From Dimorphilus gyrociliatus (taxonomy: Eukaryota > Annelida > Polychaeta > Dinophilidae), in assembly GCA_904063045.1 (NCBI GenBank), contig CAJFCJ010000070.1, positions 17,358 through 63,654 of the forward strand: a DNA stretch of 46,297 nt. The letters run 5' to 3'. The notes below the pieces were generated by a model. That model did not search any database, was not told the origin of the DNA, and saw only the letters and a program-made list of their open reading frames with translations. Below, one piece after another: positions 22,391 to 33,532 of this stretch. Numbering within the stretch: the stretch's first letter is position 1; every line of letters starts with the position of its first letter. A program made the translations under genes and the position numbers.

Positions 22391-22577
22391 AAGTACATTC
22401 AAAATTCTTTATGTGGTTTTTAGTTGTTACAGTTATTGAAGCTTAGGCTAAAACAAAGCTTGAAAATAGTATCGGATGCTTTAGATGTTAGTAACTTTTA
22501 GTAGGCCTTATCACACATTAATTTGGTCTAAAATGCAGTATAAAATATAGTATAAGCTTTTCGAAAATTAACCTCTT

Positions 22578-22699
22578 TTGTTAAAGTTAGATTCAATCAC
22601 ACATGCAAAATATTTTTCTATTTCTAATAATGAGAGGATCATTATCTTTGCAACAAATCATCAATTGGATTTATTGTCAAAGGGGAAAATTTGGTTCCT
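22578..22699 (+). pseudogene. MULE transposase relic, second copy, cut by the gap
   Basis: Duplicate of 7232-7340 (NNERIIIFATNHQLDLLSKG) running straight into the N run. Confidence 0.6.
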
Positions 22700-23303
22700 N
22701 NNNNNNNNNNNNNNNNNNNNNNNNNNNNNNNNNNNNNNNNNNNNNNNNNNNNNNNNNNNNNNNNNNNNNNNNNNNNNNNNNNNNNNNNNNNNNNNNNNNN
22801 NNNNNNNNNNNNNNNNNNNNNNNNNNNNNNNNNNNNNNNNNNNNNNNNNNNNNNNNNNNNNNNNNNNNNNNNNNNNNNNNNNNNNNNNNNNNNNNNNNNN
22901 NNNNNNNNNNNNNNNNNNNNNNNNNNNNNNNNNNNNNNNNNNNNNNNNNNNNNNNNNNNNNNNNNNNNNNNNNNNNNNNNNNNNNNNNNNNNNNNNNNNN
23001 NNNNNNNNNNNNNNNNNNNNNNNNNNNNNNNNNNNNNNNNNNNNNNNNNNNNNNNNNNNNNNNNNNNNNNNNNNNNNNNNNNNNNNNNNNNNNNNNNNNN
23101 NNNNNNNNNNNNNNNNNNNNNNNNNNNNNNNNNNNNNNNNNNNNNNNNNNNNNNNNNNNNNNNNNNNNNNNNNNNNNNNNNNNNNNNNNNNNNNNNNNNN
23201 NNNNNNNNNNNNNNNNNNNNNNNNNNNNNNNNNNNNNNNNNNNNNNNNNNNNNNNNNNNNNNNNNNNNNNNNNNNNNNNNNNNNNNNNNNNNNNNNNNNN
23301 NNN
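22700..23303. other. Assembly gap (604 N)
   Basis: A run of unknown bases. The left side would, by the first copy, continue as 7341 onward; the right side starts inside an LRR gene copy that matches 30962 and 39105. The two sides do not belong to the same repeat, so the gap joins two different tandem arrays and its true size is unknown. Confidence 0.95.
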
Positions 23304-23454
23304 TTAATAGATTCACAATTTTTATTTGTCAATTTGCAAGAAATAAATTCAATATGTTTTAAAGTATTTTTTGACTTAGCAATACCAGATAGAATATTTT
23401 CAAATTTGTCAACATATCATTTCTATTTCCTGATTTCCAGAGTATACTTGTCAT
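23304..23454 (-). pseudogene. RNI-type LRR gene, 5' end only (unit 0)
   Basis: Matches the first 50 codons of the LRR gene at 38074-39255 (start codon complement at 23452-23454). It runs into the gap and contains small deletions relative to that copy (TTGTCCAAC to TTGTCAAC). Confidence 0.7.
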
Positions 23455-24197
23455 GTTTTTTGGTTTTTAACTAATGCATGGATTTAGGAAAACATGGTTA
23501 TAGTTTAAAACACATGACAATTATTATTATATAAAATTAAACTCTTATCATTCATTCCAATCAGCTAATCTTATGTCATAGACTTCAGATTTAAACGAAC
23601 TTTAGAATAGCTTCTATTTCATACAACTTAGAATGATAGAATTAAAGAAGTAATTCTAATTTCATAAGCAATAGATTTTTAACATAATTGATGGAGCTAC
23701 TATGGAATTGGCAAAGGAACAAAGAACAAAAGGATTCTTCATTTTTTTGTTTATTGAAGTTCTAAACCATAATTTATTCAATGTATAGGCATAATTTTGT
23801 ATAGATTTTATTGCAATGGACAACAAAACACTGTAGATTTTTGACAAAATATCTACATTTAATTTCTTTTGAAATACTGCTGTAGTTTCAAATTACATAA
23901 GTATCAGTGCTCCATCTAACGGAAGATGTAATTAATCTAATTCTAGTAGTGTGAAATAGATATAGGACATTTAAAAAGTAGTTGAGGATTTTTTCTTCAT
24001 GTGTTTTAAATGGGGAATGTTCTATCTTTCTTCATTGACTGCAACGACATCTGTTATGAATTATTATACAAAATATTCCAATATTTTCTAATAAATTACA
24101 GTGTCATGCACTGTGTGAAAGAAAACATGTCTTCTACTTTTGGTTTTGATAGATCTCAAATAAATGACTGCTAAGAGTTTAATTGAAATTACTCTGT
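23455..24197. other. Spacer between divergent LRR genes, unit 0, ending in a 13-codon stub
   Basis: Same as 31113-31871 and 39256-40012, with extra small deletions. It carries the IDSLTIIDGAT-type module (about 23683-23730). The last bases are the first codons of the + strand LRR gene (ATGACTGCTAAGAG), after which the sequence switches to the DNase 3' flank and the frame stops. Confidence 0.7.
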
Positions 24198-24640
24198 TGA
24201 AATGAAACAGTCTCATAATGCATGACAACAAAACATGAAAACTGTTATATACACATGGTTAGCATGTGGCACTTCAAAAGCAAACCTGCTCTTCCATATC
24301 TGTTTTTGAAAAAGATGTAACAACTTTGACATGCATTTTTCTATATTGTTTGTTCCTTTGTTAATTCCAAAGTGGACCATCTGTTATGGTCAAAGAATCT
24401 ATTTCCTGCGAAATAATGACTTTCTAAAGTCCACAATAAATTTCTATGAAATAAAAATCTTTCTAACTTCCACCATTATAATTTCTAGGAATAAAAGCTT
24501 TTTCAATGTTCCACATTTTAATGGCTAAAAGAAAGTCTTTCTAAAGTTCTATCTATCTAAGGTCTAAATATATTATGCATTATTTCCAAGTGCACTTTTC
24601 AAACTTGAAAAAGATTTACATAAATGAATCAGAAAAGTGA
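24198..24640 (-). repeat. DNase gene 3' flank with 42-bp repeat, unit 1
   Basis: Reverse complement of the flank found after copies A and B (6260-6700), including the 42-bp repeat (about 24400-24560). Numerous single-base losses relative to 31872-32390. Confidence 0.6.
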
Positions 24641-25350
24641 CTTTTAGTCAGTTAGTCATTGTTCAGTGATAATAGGATCTGGAATTTACTTTTTACCAGA
24701 AAATTGAGATAGTATTTTTCACAGATTTAATAAATCATCTTTATATATAATGATTTTGTCATTTGTAGACATATCGTACATTTAAATAACTGAATTTTTT
24801 TGTAGAATGCAGCACATTTACATTTATATTATAAGTTTGCTGAATATTTTCCACAATTTTATTATAATTCTCTTTGTATTTTTGACAACAGTCTTCTTCA
24901 AATCTATTTTTCTGTGTAAATATTATGCAATTTCTTTTCAAATCTGTAATACATGAGTATTCTCATGATTATTATTGTCACAATATATATTGAAGTCTTC
25001 ATAAAAAATGTGTTATATTGCTTCGAAGAATATTTTTGAAAATATGATCATCAAGATGCTTTTCAACTTGATACATCTTTGGCATGTATAGTAATCATTT
25101 TTTTGCCACATATATCAAACAAATTGTGAGGTTTCATTATGTAAATGGATCAAATAATCTTGCAAACTTTTCAACTGATTTTCATTTGAAATGGAACATG
25201 AATTATTCTTTAGGAATTTTCTCCTCTAAGTTTATCTTGAATTGAATTTCAAATCCAACTGGAAGTGGTCACTGAATGTTATGTTGTAATAAACTGTTCC
25301 ACTATTTCTAATTATAGCTTTTTCCGTCAGTTCCATATATGTATAACTTT
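24640..25350 (-). pseudogene. DNase I-like C-terminal exon fragment, unit 1 (degraded)
   Basis: Matches 32391-33011 of unit 2 and the last exon of copy A, but with many one-base deletions in runs, so no long frame survives. Unlike unit 2 it continues past the MULE target site without interruption, reaching the start of the exon near 25350, and then switches abruptly to MULE-internal sequence (equivalent to about 33430). The same exon start appears again at 27632-27698 on the other side of the MULE. Confidence 0.65.
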
Positions 25351-25359
25351 ATATATATA

Positions 25360-27631
25360 AATTAGCTTTTTTTATAGAGCATTTTTGTTTATCATTATTG
25401 TTAATTGTTTATTTTTAAATTTATACAGTTGGTTATTGATAGAGATTCCAAATTGAACATGGCACAAGAGAATGTCAGCTTTGCTGTCATTTATTTAATA
25501 ATAAAAAATGTTTGGATTATAAAGGTTTGTTTAAGTTTTTTGTCACTATCCTTCCTTACAAATATGTTTTTATATTTTTTCACAGATCAATCATTTTATT
25601 GTAACATTTGCTGTGACATATCAATGAAGAAATGCATTGTTGCACTTCAAAGGCTACTTCTAGTGCATCTGCTAATGAAGAAATAAGACAAACACCAAAT
25701 TTTGATACAGCAAATAATAGAAATGAGCAAACTATTGTTTGTGAAAATCATTGTGGAAATTCAAGTGGAAATGATACAAATGGCAGTATTATGGAATCAC
25801 ACAATGTTTTAGTTGAAGATCTTCCAGCTCAGCAAAATAATATGATGGAAGTTTCATTTATAGTTTCTCCAAAATCAGATTGTGAGAAAGAAAGTTATTC
25901 ATTTAAAATCTTAAAGGGAATGAGCCAGAAAGGAAAAGATTTGCTACTTTTCAACAATTTCTGCTACAATATTAAAGAAAAAAGAAACAAGACAACTTCT
26001 GGATATGCAGTGTTAGGAACAAAAGAAACAAATGTTCAGCAACAGTTAGTCAGCATGGGAACAGTTTTTATCCTGGAAAGTTATCCATTCTCATGAAAGA
26101 GTACCTGATTTGGAACAAAAAATAATGATTAGGAATGAACTAAAAAATGCTTGTAATAAAGATATCAGTAGTTCAGGAAAACGTTTAGCTGAAGATGTTC
26201 TGGTGAAACATTGTAGTTCTGGTGAAGTTATTCCATCTCTAGATAATTGTACAAGACTGGCAAACTGGACAAGAAAGAAGTTTAGACCAGCTGAACCTCA
26301 AAGTATTCACTTCAACTTGGCTAAAACTTTTATTCCTGATGATTTTTTACAATGGATATACAAATGGAGAATGATAGAATACTAATATTTTCAACTACAA
26401 AGCAAATTGAATTATTATCTAAAGGCAAAATATGGTTTATGGATGGCACATTTAAATGTGTGAAAGACCCTTTTTATCAACTTTTTTCTATTCATGGATT
26501 TATAAAAAAAATGGAGAAATAAAACAAATTCCAATGGCTTTTGCTTTTATGGGATCTAAGAGAAAGACAGCCTACAAGAAATTATTTAAGGTACAATAAT
26601 TTTGCATTTTAAATTGAATAATCTAATTTGTTAAATTAACAGGCAATACAAGATTTAACAAATGGGCATAGCCCCAAAAAAGTTGTTGTAGACTTTGAAA
26701 AAGCTATTTGGAAAGCACTATCATTCACTTATCCTGAAGCAAACATTAAAGGGTGTGTTTTTCACTGGACACAGGCAATATACAGAAAGATTCAAGTAAT
26801 ACTTTAATTTAGTATTTGAGGTCTAGATAGAACTGACATATTTATTTCCAGGAATTAGGATTATGTAAGATGTACAAGGAGAAAAAAGCTGAATATAGAA
26901 TCATGAAGAAATTAATGGCATTACCATTCCTGCCCTCTGATCTGATAGAACCAACATTTAAGACTATTAAAGAAATAAGTCCTATTGAAATGAAGTCTCT
27001 ATTGGAGTACATTGAGACACAATGGATAAATGGATTTTATAAACCAGAGGTATGGTCTGTTTATGGTGAGGCTATAAGGACAAATAATGATCTTGAAGGA
27101 TGGCATCACAGGCTTAACAAGAATCTTTGCTCTAACACTGCATTCTATTTGCTTTTAGATGAACTGAAAAGAGAAGCTGATCTGATAAAGCTATATAAAA
27201 AATTACTGAGTGAAAAGAAAATTTGTAGACAGCAAAGAAAAGCATATCAGAATATTCAGAGCAAAATATTCAGCTTATGGGAACAATTTGAAATTGCCTC
27301 AATTACCTCCCTGGACTTACTTGATAAAGCTTCTGACATTTATTCACCAGTTTAAAATACCTTTATTCTTTAATGTTGTTACACTGTTGTCAATCATTCT
27401 TGTTATATTGCTTCTTTTTACTTAATCAATATATTAATATTTAAATATTTGTAATTCTTATTATTCATTTTTTCCTGTCAAATTGCTCTAAAAACTCCAT
27501 CTATCAAATATCTTATATCTTACTTTGAAGTTTTATAATGGACGTTTTCTCCAGTGGACGTTTTCTCCAAGCAGTGGACGTTTTCTCCAAACAGTGGACG
27601 TTTTCTCCAGTGGACGTTTTCTCCTGTACCC
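25360..27631 (+). mobile_element. MULE transposon, unit 1 (left end missing)
   Basis: Matches 33430-35758 of the complete element. The left iteron array and leader are absent, and a deletion removes the N-terminal zinc-finger codons near 25460. The right iteron array (27538-27631) and the right 9-bp target duplication (27632-27640) are present. Transposase exons by comparison: 25586-26590, 26643-26795, 26852-27355. Exon 2 has frame-breaking losses in the FLYWCH region and just before the catalytic core, so it is not functional as written. Confidence 0.8.
27538..27631 (-). repeat. Right iteron array of MULE, unit 1
   Basis: Five copies of GGAGAAAACGTCCACT (reading the - strand) with two 4-bp spacers of form GNTT, identical in layout to 35665-35758. 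Confidence 0.85.
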
Positions 27632-29188
27632 GTTGTAATAAACTGTTCCACTATTTCTAATTATAGCTTTTTCCAAGTCAGTTCCATATATGTATAACCT
27701 TTAATATCAATAATAAGAGAAATTACTAAACAAATTACTATTATACCTGTCATATATTTCTGTTTTAATTTGATTGGTATTGATCTTTGGGGTACATAAA
27801 GTAAATCCTTTTGGTACATTTGGCTCATGTGAAAGATATTGTTCAGACCAATTAAGATCTCCACCAATAATCAAATTTTTAAAATGCTGAAAAAAAATTA
27901 CAATTTACTGTTTGAAAATAGTATGGAATGACCTAATATTTTTTTCCCAAGAGAATCACAACCTCATCATCATATTTTGCTGTTATATCTTTTGACAATT
28001 TGAAAAGAGTCTCTATCTCTTCAGCTGTTGAAGGGTAACAATAAAATATCTTTTCAATTCGATTACTTGTTGCTTTCTTATTAGGACTAGTATGCAAAGA
28101 AATAAAGGTAAATGTATCCAATTCACAATATTTTGTTTGAAAAGAAACAATAAGTGGTGGTCGAAAAAATTGATGCATCAACATTTTATGATTTTCTTTT
28201 TCAGTCTCCCATGTTTTTGCACAATCCAAATCTTTACTGTCAGTGTTGCAAATATTAACAAAATATTTTGTATTGTAAAGATAAGCAGAGTTTTCATTGT
28301 GGAATTTTCCGCCAATTATTATGTAATATGGACATTGATTTTTCTCATTTAGCTGTTTATTTAAATTTTTCAATATTTCTCCATAATCTGCAGGGCTGAC
28401 TGGCAATTCTTGTAAGGCAAGCAAATCAAAATTTTGTATGAGCTGAAAGAAATTCTAAATTGTGATGAAAATACCAAAAGAAATGTCTAATACTTTTGAA
28501 ATTTCTTGCTCAATCTTTCCCTTTTTAATATTAAATGTTCCAATTCTTATATTCCGAACTCTATCCAATTTTTCCTCCAAAGTTGCATTCATGCTTGTAT
28601 CTTGATTCCATTCAATGATCAATTGAGACTTTTCGAAATCACATTTGCCATCCTTTGAAACATCTGTTTAAATGTATAAAGAAATGTTTTCTTCATTTCT
28701 TGATTTTTTAAAATAAAGGTATTGTATATATATTTTTACTATAAGTTAAAAGTCCTGGTTTCTCCTCATTTCCTTTAAAGTCACGTGGAAAAATGGTAAT
28801 TTTTCTTTTTTCTAAGTTGAGATTTATTGTTTTCAAATGAAATATTCCTTTTTCTTTATCCCAATCGCTGTATAATTTAATAGTTTGTTGTGTGTCTCCA
28901 ACCTATATAAATTTAATGGAATAGAATAAATAAAATTTTTACAATAAAAATATTTGTTGTTAATATAAAGAATATTACATTGTCCACCAGTCGTGGGTAG
29001 AAAAATACTCCATTAGGATGATCCTCAGTAGCTATATCCAAGGATTTGACAGTTCTGTCTGACCTTTGATGAAGCAGTAGTTTTATTGGTATTTTTATTT
29101 TACATTTAAAGTGCACAGAATCTAATTTTAAATCACGAGTTCCTGCTGTCAATTCATCAGTTTCTTTATCATTAGATTCCGTAGCCAT
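27632..29188 (-). pseudogene. DNase I-like gene, copy C, 5' part (split by MULE)
   Basis: Read from 29188. Exons 28979-29188, 28740-28902, 28494-28663, 27963-28442, 27747-27886, and 27632-27698, which stops at the MULE. It has the N-terminal extension and core motifs FNIKKGK, LLALQEL, FISLHT and GGDLNW. The SDH motif lies on the other side of the element, so the gene cannot make a complete nuclease without the rest of its last exon. Exon 5 encodes SHEPNVPKGFTLCTP, unlike copy D's LDEPNVPEEFTLRTP. Exon 1 is 15 bp shorter than in A and B, in frame (TVKSLDIA for TVLDKKRTPLDIA). Confidence 0.8.
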
Positions 29189-29569
29189 TTTTATTTGTGC
29201 TTTGCAAATACAGCTCCCAGTTTGTGTATATTATTAATGTAGATTAGTCATTGTTAAAAAAGTGGTGACAATAGCCATGGCTCTCAAGTTTCAGCTTATG
29301 TAGCCAAGACAAATCATTGTAATTGTTGATTGAGTAATTTTATTGAAATTGTTAAAAAAATCACTTTTTATATATTCTTATTGCAACACAAATTGATTTG
29401 TTCAGTATAACCACCTTCCATGAATTTAAGAAAAGAGTGGTTATAACTTGTCAAAAACCACATGACAGTATTGATAATCATAATAATAATAGTATCTAAA
29501 CTAGCATAGATTTAATTAATTTAAATAAATAACTAAAACCAAGTTACATAATGTACTGTTGGCTAACCC

Positions 29570-29808
29570 TGTTGAATTCCAATTGCTCTGTACGCCAGAG
29601 ACTCTTGGAGCTTTTTCATTTCTATTATAGAAAGTTTATACAAGATTTGCAAGATGGCTAAACTTCTGTATACAATAATGAAACCAAATGGGAAAAAGGA
29701 TAAATTACAATGCACTGAGGAAGCCAAACAATCATTCTTCAAATTAAGAGATGCTGTAGTTAAGCCCCATGTATTACAACTTCCTGATTTTAGTAGAAAC
29801 AACTGAAT
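29570..29808 (+). pseudogene. Ty3/gypsy polymerase relic, unit 1
   Basis: The + frame pieces match the RT to RNase H connection of gypsy-type elements: YYRKFIQDFA(R)VAKLLYTIM, then EEAKQSFFKLRDAVVKPHVL, then QLPDF. In unit 1 small deletions break the frame (GATTTGCAAGATGG for GATTTTGCAAGAGTGG). Only this fragment is left; no LTR or other domain is adjacent. Confidence 0.7.
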
Positions 29809-29938
29809 GCCAATTGTCCAATTGACACATTTTGACTGTTTAAATATGCATTATTCCTTTTGCCATTTTTTCAATTTCCCCTCTGCTAACAATTTTTTAA
29901 GGTAAAAAAGCTCTTTAATGTTTTACTAATCAACTTTT

Positions 29939-31112
29939 TCATTTTTTAACATCAATTGTTGAAATTTTTTTCTATTAAAATATGAAAAAAAGAAATCAAC
30001 ACATTCAATTGTATCAGAGACTTGAAAAAGTTCTATACACATTTCTTCTGCCCCATTTTTGTCAAAATCACCTAAATTAACTTTTTTAATTTTTGAACAG
30101 TTTTTCAGTAAATTTCCAAAATAATCAATTTGTCTCTGTTTAAATTACACAGTTGAAAACTAATTATCTTCAAAGCTTTTGAAATTGGTTAAGTCCATTG
30201 CAAATTCTGAAAAATCCATTTCCCATATTACTATTATAATTTAAATTGATTTGTTCAATTTTAGAACATTTGCCAAGTAATTTTCCAATCATTATACATC
30301 TTTCTTCATTTAAATAACAATTTTCAAAATTGATATTTTTTAATGTTTTTGATGATTTTGTAAGTCCTTTACAAATCATCTAATGCAATTCCCATATCAT
30401 TATTACCTAAATTAACTTTTTCAAGATTTTTGCAATTTTCAAATAATTTGCTATCAGTTTACTATCTTCTTTATTTAAACTGCAATATCTAAGAGACACA
30501 CATTTCAAGGTTTTTGATGATTTTAAAAGTTCATTGCAAAAATAATCTAATTGATTTTTGTTTCTGTGATACTCATATAAATCAATTGTCTCTATTTCAG
30601 AGCAATGTTTTAATAAATCTCCTAATACTTTGAATAGACCTTCAAATGGACAGATTGAAAATGAAATATTTTTCAATGATTTACATGATGGTAAAAGTCC
30701 ATTACAAATATCTTGAGCTCCTTTTACTGAACATTTCTCTAAGCCAGCTTTGATTATTTCTATATTTGAAAAGTGTTTTTTGAGTATATATCCAAATTTT
30801 TCACATTGCTTATCAGTCAAGTTACAGTGTTTAATATCAATCATTTTCAAAGTTGACTTTGAACGAATAAGTCCTCTACATGTTTGTAAGATTCTTGCCC
30901 CATGTTTTTTTTCTGTCTTATTTTGATGGTTTCTATTGAATCACAAAGTCCTAATAATTTCTTAATAGATTCACAATTTTATTTGTCAATTTGCAAGAAA
31001 TAAATTCAATATGTTTTAAAGTATTTTTTGACTTAGCAATACCAGATAGAATATTTTCAAATTTGTCCAACATATCATTTCTATTTCCTGATTTCCAGAG
31101 TATACTTGTCAT
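29939..31112 (-). pseudogene. RNI-type LRR gene, unit 1 (frameshifted)
   Basis: The same gene as 38074-39255 (start codon complement at 31110-31112), but interrupted by at least six short losses relative to that copy (ACAATTTTTA to ACAATTTTA, AAATTTTGC to AAATTTGC, AATGTCATC to AATCATC, GAAGATTGG to GAAATTGG). Open pieces remain at 30170-30379 and 30407-30850. The excess of losses in short runs suggests poor consensus at least as much as real decay. Confidence 0.7.
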
Positions 31113-31871
31113 GTTTTTTGGTTTTTAACTAATAGCCATGGATTTAGGAAAACATGGTTATAGTTTAAAACCACATGACAATTATTATTATATAAAATTA
31201 AACCTCTTATCACTTCATTCCAATCAGCTAATCTTATGTCATAGACTTCAGATTTAAACGAACTTTAGAATAGCTTCTATTTCATACAACTTAGAATGAT
31301 AGAATTAAAGAAGTAATTCTAATTTCATAAGCAATAGATTCTTTAACCATAATTGATGGAGCTACTATGGAATTGGCAAAGGAACAAAGAACAAAAGGAT
31401 TCTTCATTTTTTTGTTTATTGAAGTTCTAAACCATAATTTATTCAATGTATAGGCATAATTTTGTATAGATTTTATTGCAATGGACAACAAAAACACTGT
31501 AGATTTTTGACAAAATATCTACATTTAATTTCTTTTGAAATACTGCTGTAGTTTCAAATTACATAAGTATCAGTGCTCCATCTAACGGAAGATGTAATTA
31601 ATCTAATTCTAGTAGTGTGAAATAGATATAGGACATTTAAAAAGTAGTTGAGGATTTTTTCTTCATGTGTTTTAAATGGGGAATGTTCTATCTTTCTTCA
31701 TTGACTGCAACGACATCTGTATATGAATTATTATACAAAAATATTCCAATATTTTCTAATAAATATACAGTGTCCATGCCACCTGTGTGAAAGAAAACCA
31801 TGTCTTCTACTTTTGGTTTTGATAGATCTCAAATAAAATGACTGCTAAGAGTTTAATTGAAATTACTCTGT
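31113..31871. other. Spacer and 13-codon LRR stub, unit 1/unit 2 junction
   Basis: Matches 39256-40012, then at 31871/31872 leaves the + strand LRR gene after its first codons (stub reads MTAKSLIEITLLK, then stop) and enters the DNase 3' flank. This is the tandem-unit boundary. Confidence 0.8.
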
Positions 31872-32390
31872 TGAAATGAAACAGTCTCATAATGCATGAA
31901 CAACAAAAACATGAAAACTGTTATATCACACATGGTTAGCATGTGGCACTTCAAAAGCAAACCTGCCTCTTCCATATCTGTTTTTGAAAAAGATGTAACA
32001 ACTTTGACATGCATTTTTCTATATTGTTTGTTCCTTTGTTAATTCCAAAGTGGCACCATCTGTTATGGTCAAAGAATCTATTTCCTGCGAAATAAATGAC
32101 TTTCTAAAGTCCCACAACTAAAATTTCTATGAAATAAAAATCTTTCTAAACTTCCACCATTATAATTTCTAGGAAATAAAAGCTTTTTCAATGTTCCACC
32201 ATTTTAATGGCTACAAAAGAAAAGTCTTTCTAAAGTTCTATCATATCTAAGGTCTAAATATCATTATGCCATTATTTCCAAGTGCACATTTTCAAACAAT
32301 TGAAAAAGATTTACATAAAATGAATCAGAAAAGTGACTTTTAGTCAGTTAGTCATTGTTCAGTGATAATAAGGATCTGGAATTTCACTTT
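31872..32390 (-). repeat. DNase gene 3' flank with 42-bp repeat, unit 2
   Basis: Reverse-oriented version of the flank after copies A and B; the 42-bp repeats lie at about 32086-32245. No gene seen. Confidence 0.6.
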
Positions 32391-33011
32391 TTACCAGAAA
32401 TTGAGATAGTACTTTTTCACAGATTTAATAAAATCATCTTTATATATAATGATTTTGTCATTTGTAGACATATCGTAACATTTAAATAACTGAAATTTTT
32501 CATTGTAGAATGCAGCACATTTACATTTATATTTATAAGTTTGCTGAATATTTTCCACAAATTTTATTATAAATTCCTCTTTGTATTTTTGACAACAGTC
32601 TTCTTCAAATCTATTTTCTTCTGTGTAAAATATTATGCAATTTCTTTTCAAATCTGTAATACATGAGTATTCTCCATGATTATTATTGTCCACAATATAT
32701 ATTGAAGTCTTCATAAAAAATGTGTTATAATTGCTTCGAAGAATATTTTTGAAAATATGATCATCAAGATGCTTTTCAACTTGATACATCTTTGGCCATG
32801 TATAGTAATCATTTTTTTGCCACATATCATCAAACAAATTGTGAGGTTTCATTATGTAAAATGGATCAAAATAATCTTGCAAACTTTTCAACTGATTTTC
32901 ACTTTGAAATGGAACATGAATTATTCCTTTAGGAATTTTCTCCTCTAAGTTTATCTTGAATTGAATTTCAAATCCAACTGGAAAGTGGTCACTGAATGTT
33001 ATGTTGTAATA
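32391..33011 (-). pseudogene. DNase I-like gene, copy D, 3' part (split by MULE)
   Basis: Downstream half of the last exon of the gene starting at 37315. It begins within the 9-bp target duplication (33003-33011) and codes NITFSDHFPVGFEIQF, the SDH active-site motif, then the C-terminal domain (MKPHNLFDDMWQKNDYYTWP; VDNNNHGEYSCITD; ENRFEEDCCQKYKEEF; YKYKCKCAAFYNEKFQLF). The frame is open to the stop at 32391. The C-terminal end differs from A and B (KSVKKYYLNFW) because of a local rearrangement. Confidence 0.8.
33003..33011. other. Left 9-bp target-site duplication of MULE (unit 2)
   Basis: GTTGTAATA here and again at 35759-35767, immediately outside the element. A and B have the sequence once. 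Nine base pairs is the usual duplication length for Mutator-like elements. Confidence 0.9.
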
Positions 33012-33122
33012 GAATTATGGAGAAAACGTCCACTGGAGAAAACGTCCACTGGAGAAAACGTCCACTGATTGGAGAAAACGTCCACTGGTTGGAGAAAACG
33101 TCCACTGGAGAAAACGTCCACT
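33012..33122 (+). repeat. Left iteron array (terminal inverted repeat) of MULE
   Basis: Six copies of GGAGAAAACGTCCACT. Spacers are 0, 0, 4 (GATT), 4 (GGTT) and 0 bp. The right array mirrors the paired-4-bp-spacer layout. Such arrays are likely transposase binding sites; the N-terminal zinc fingers of the encoded protein are candidates for reading them. Confidence 0.9.
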
Positions 33123-33532
33123 ATGTGAAGAATATATTAAAAAATACTTTTTCAAATTTAAATTTTTATTATTGATTTTGAGATATATCCAATACATTCC
33201 CATAATGCAATCACTTTTGGTAGCCATTTTGAAATCCAGACAGGAAACAGTTCTGGGATCTTCTATGTTTTTCATGGAAAGTGAATATTGTGCATATTTC
33301 ATCTACAATTTTTCAGAATTTTTTGCAGTTTGAAATATATTTCACTATTGAAAACCATCAGACAAAACACAAACTTTAGAATTGATATCAGTAAGTTATA
33401 GAATATTGTGTTGAAATGATTTATTTATAAATTAGCTTTATTTTTATAGCAGCCATTTTGTTTATCATTATTGTTAATTGTTTAATTTTTAAATTTATAC
33501 AGTTGGTTATTGATAGAGATTCCAAATTGAAC
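33123..33532. promoter_or_regulatory. MULE leader between left array and transposase start
   Basis: An AT-rich, non-coding stretch that must hold the transposase promoter and 5' UTR. No confident core promoter element can be picked at this base composition. Confidence 0.35.

Noticed and set aside
22578-23474. Long ORFs spanning the N run
   Set aside because: They are open only because unknown bases are not read as stops.
29570-29808. Active gypsy retrotransposon
   Set aside because: Only a short connection-region fragment is present, with no catalytic YxDD, integrase, gag or paired LTRs nearby.
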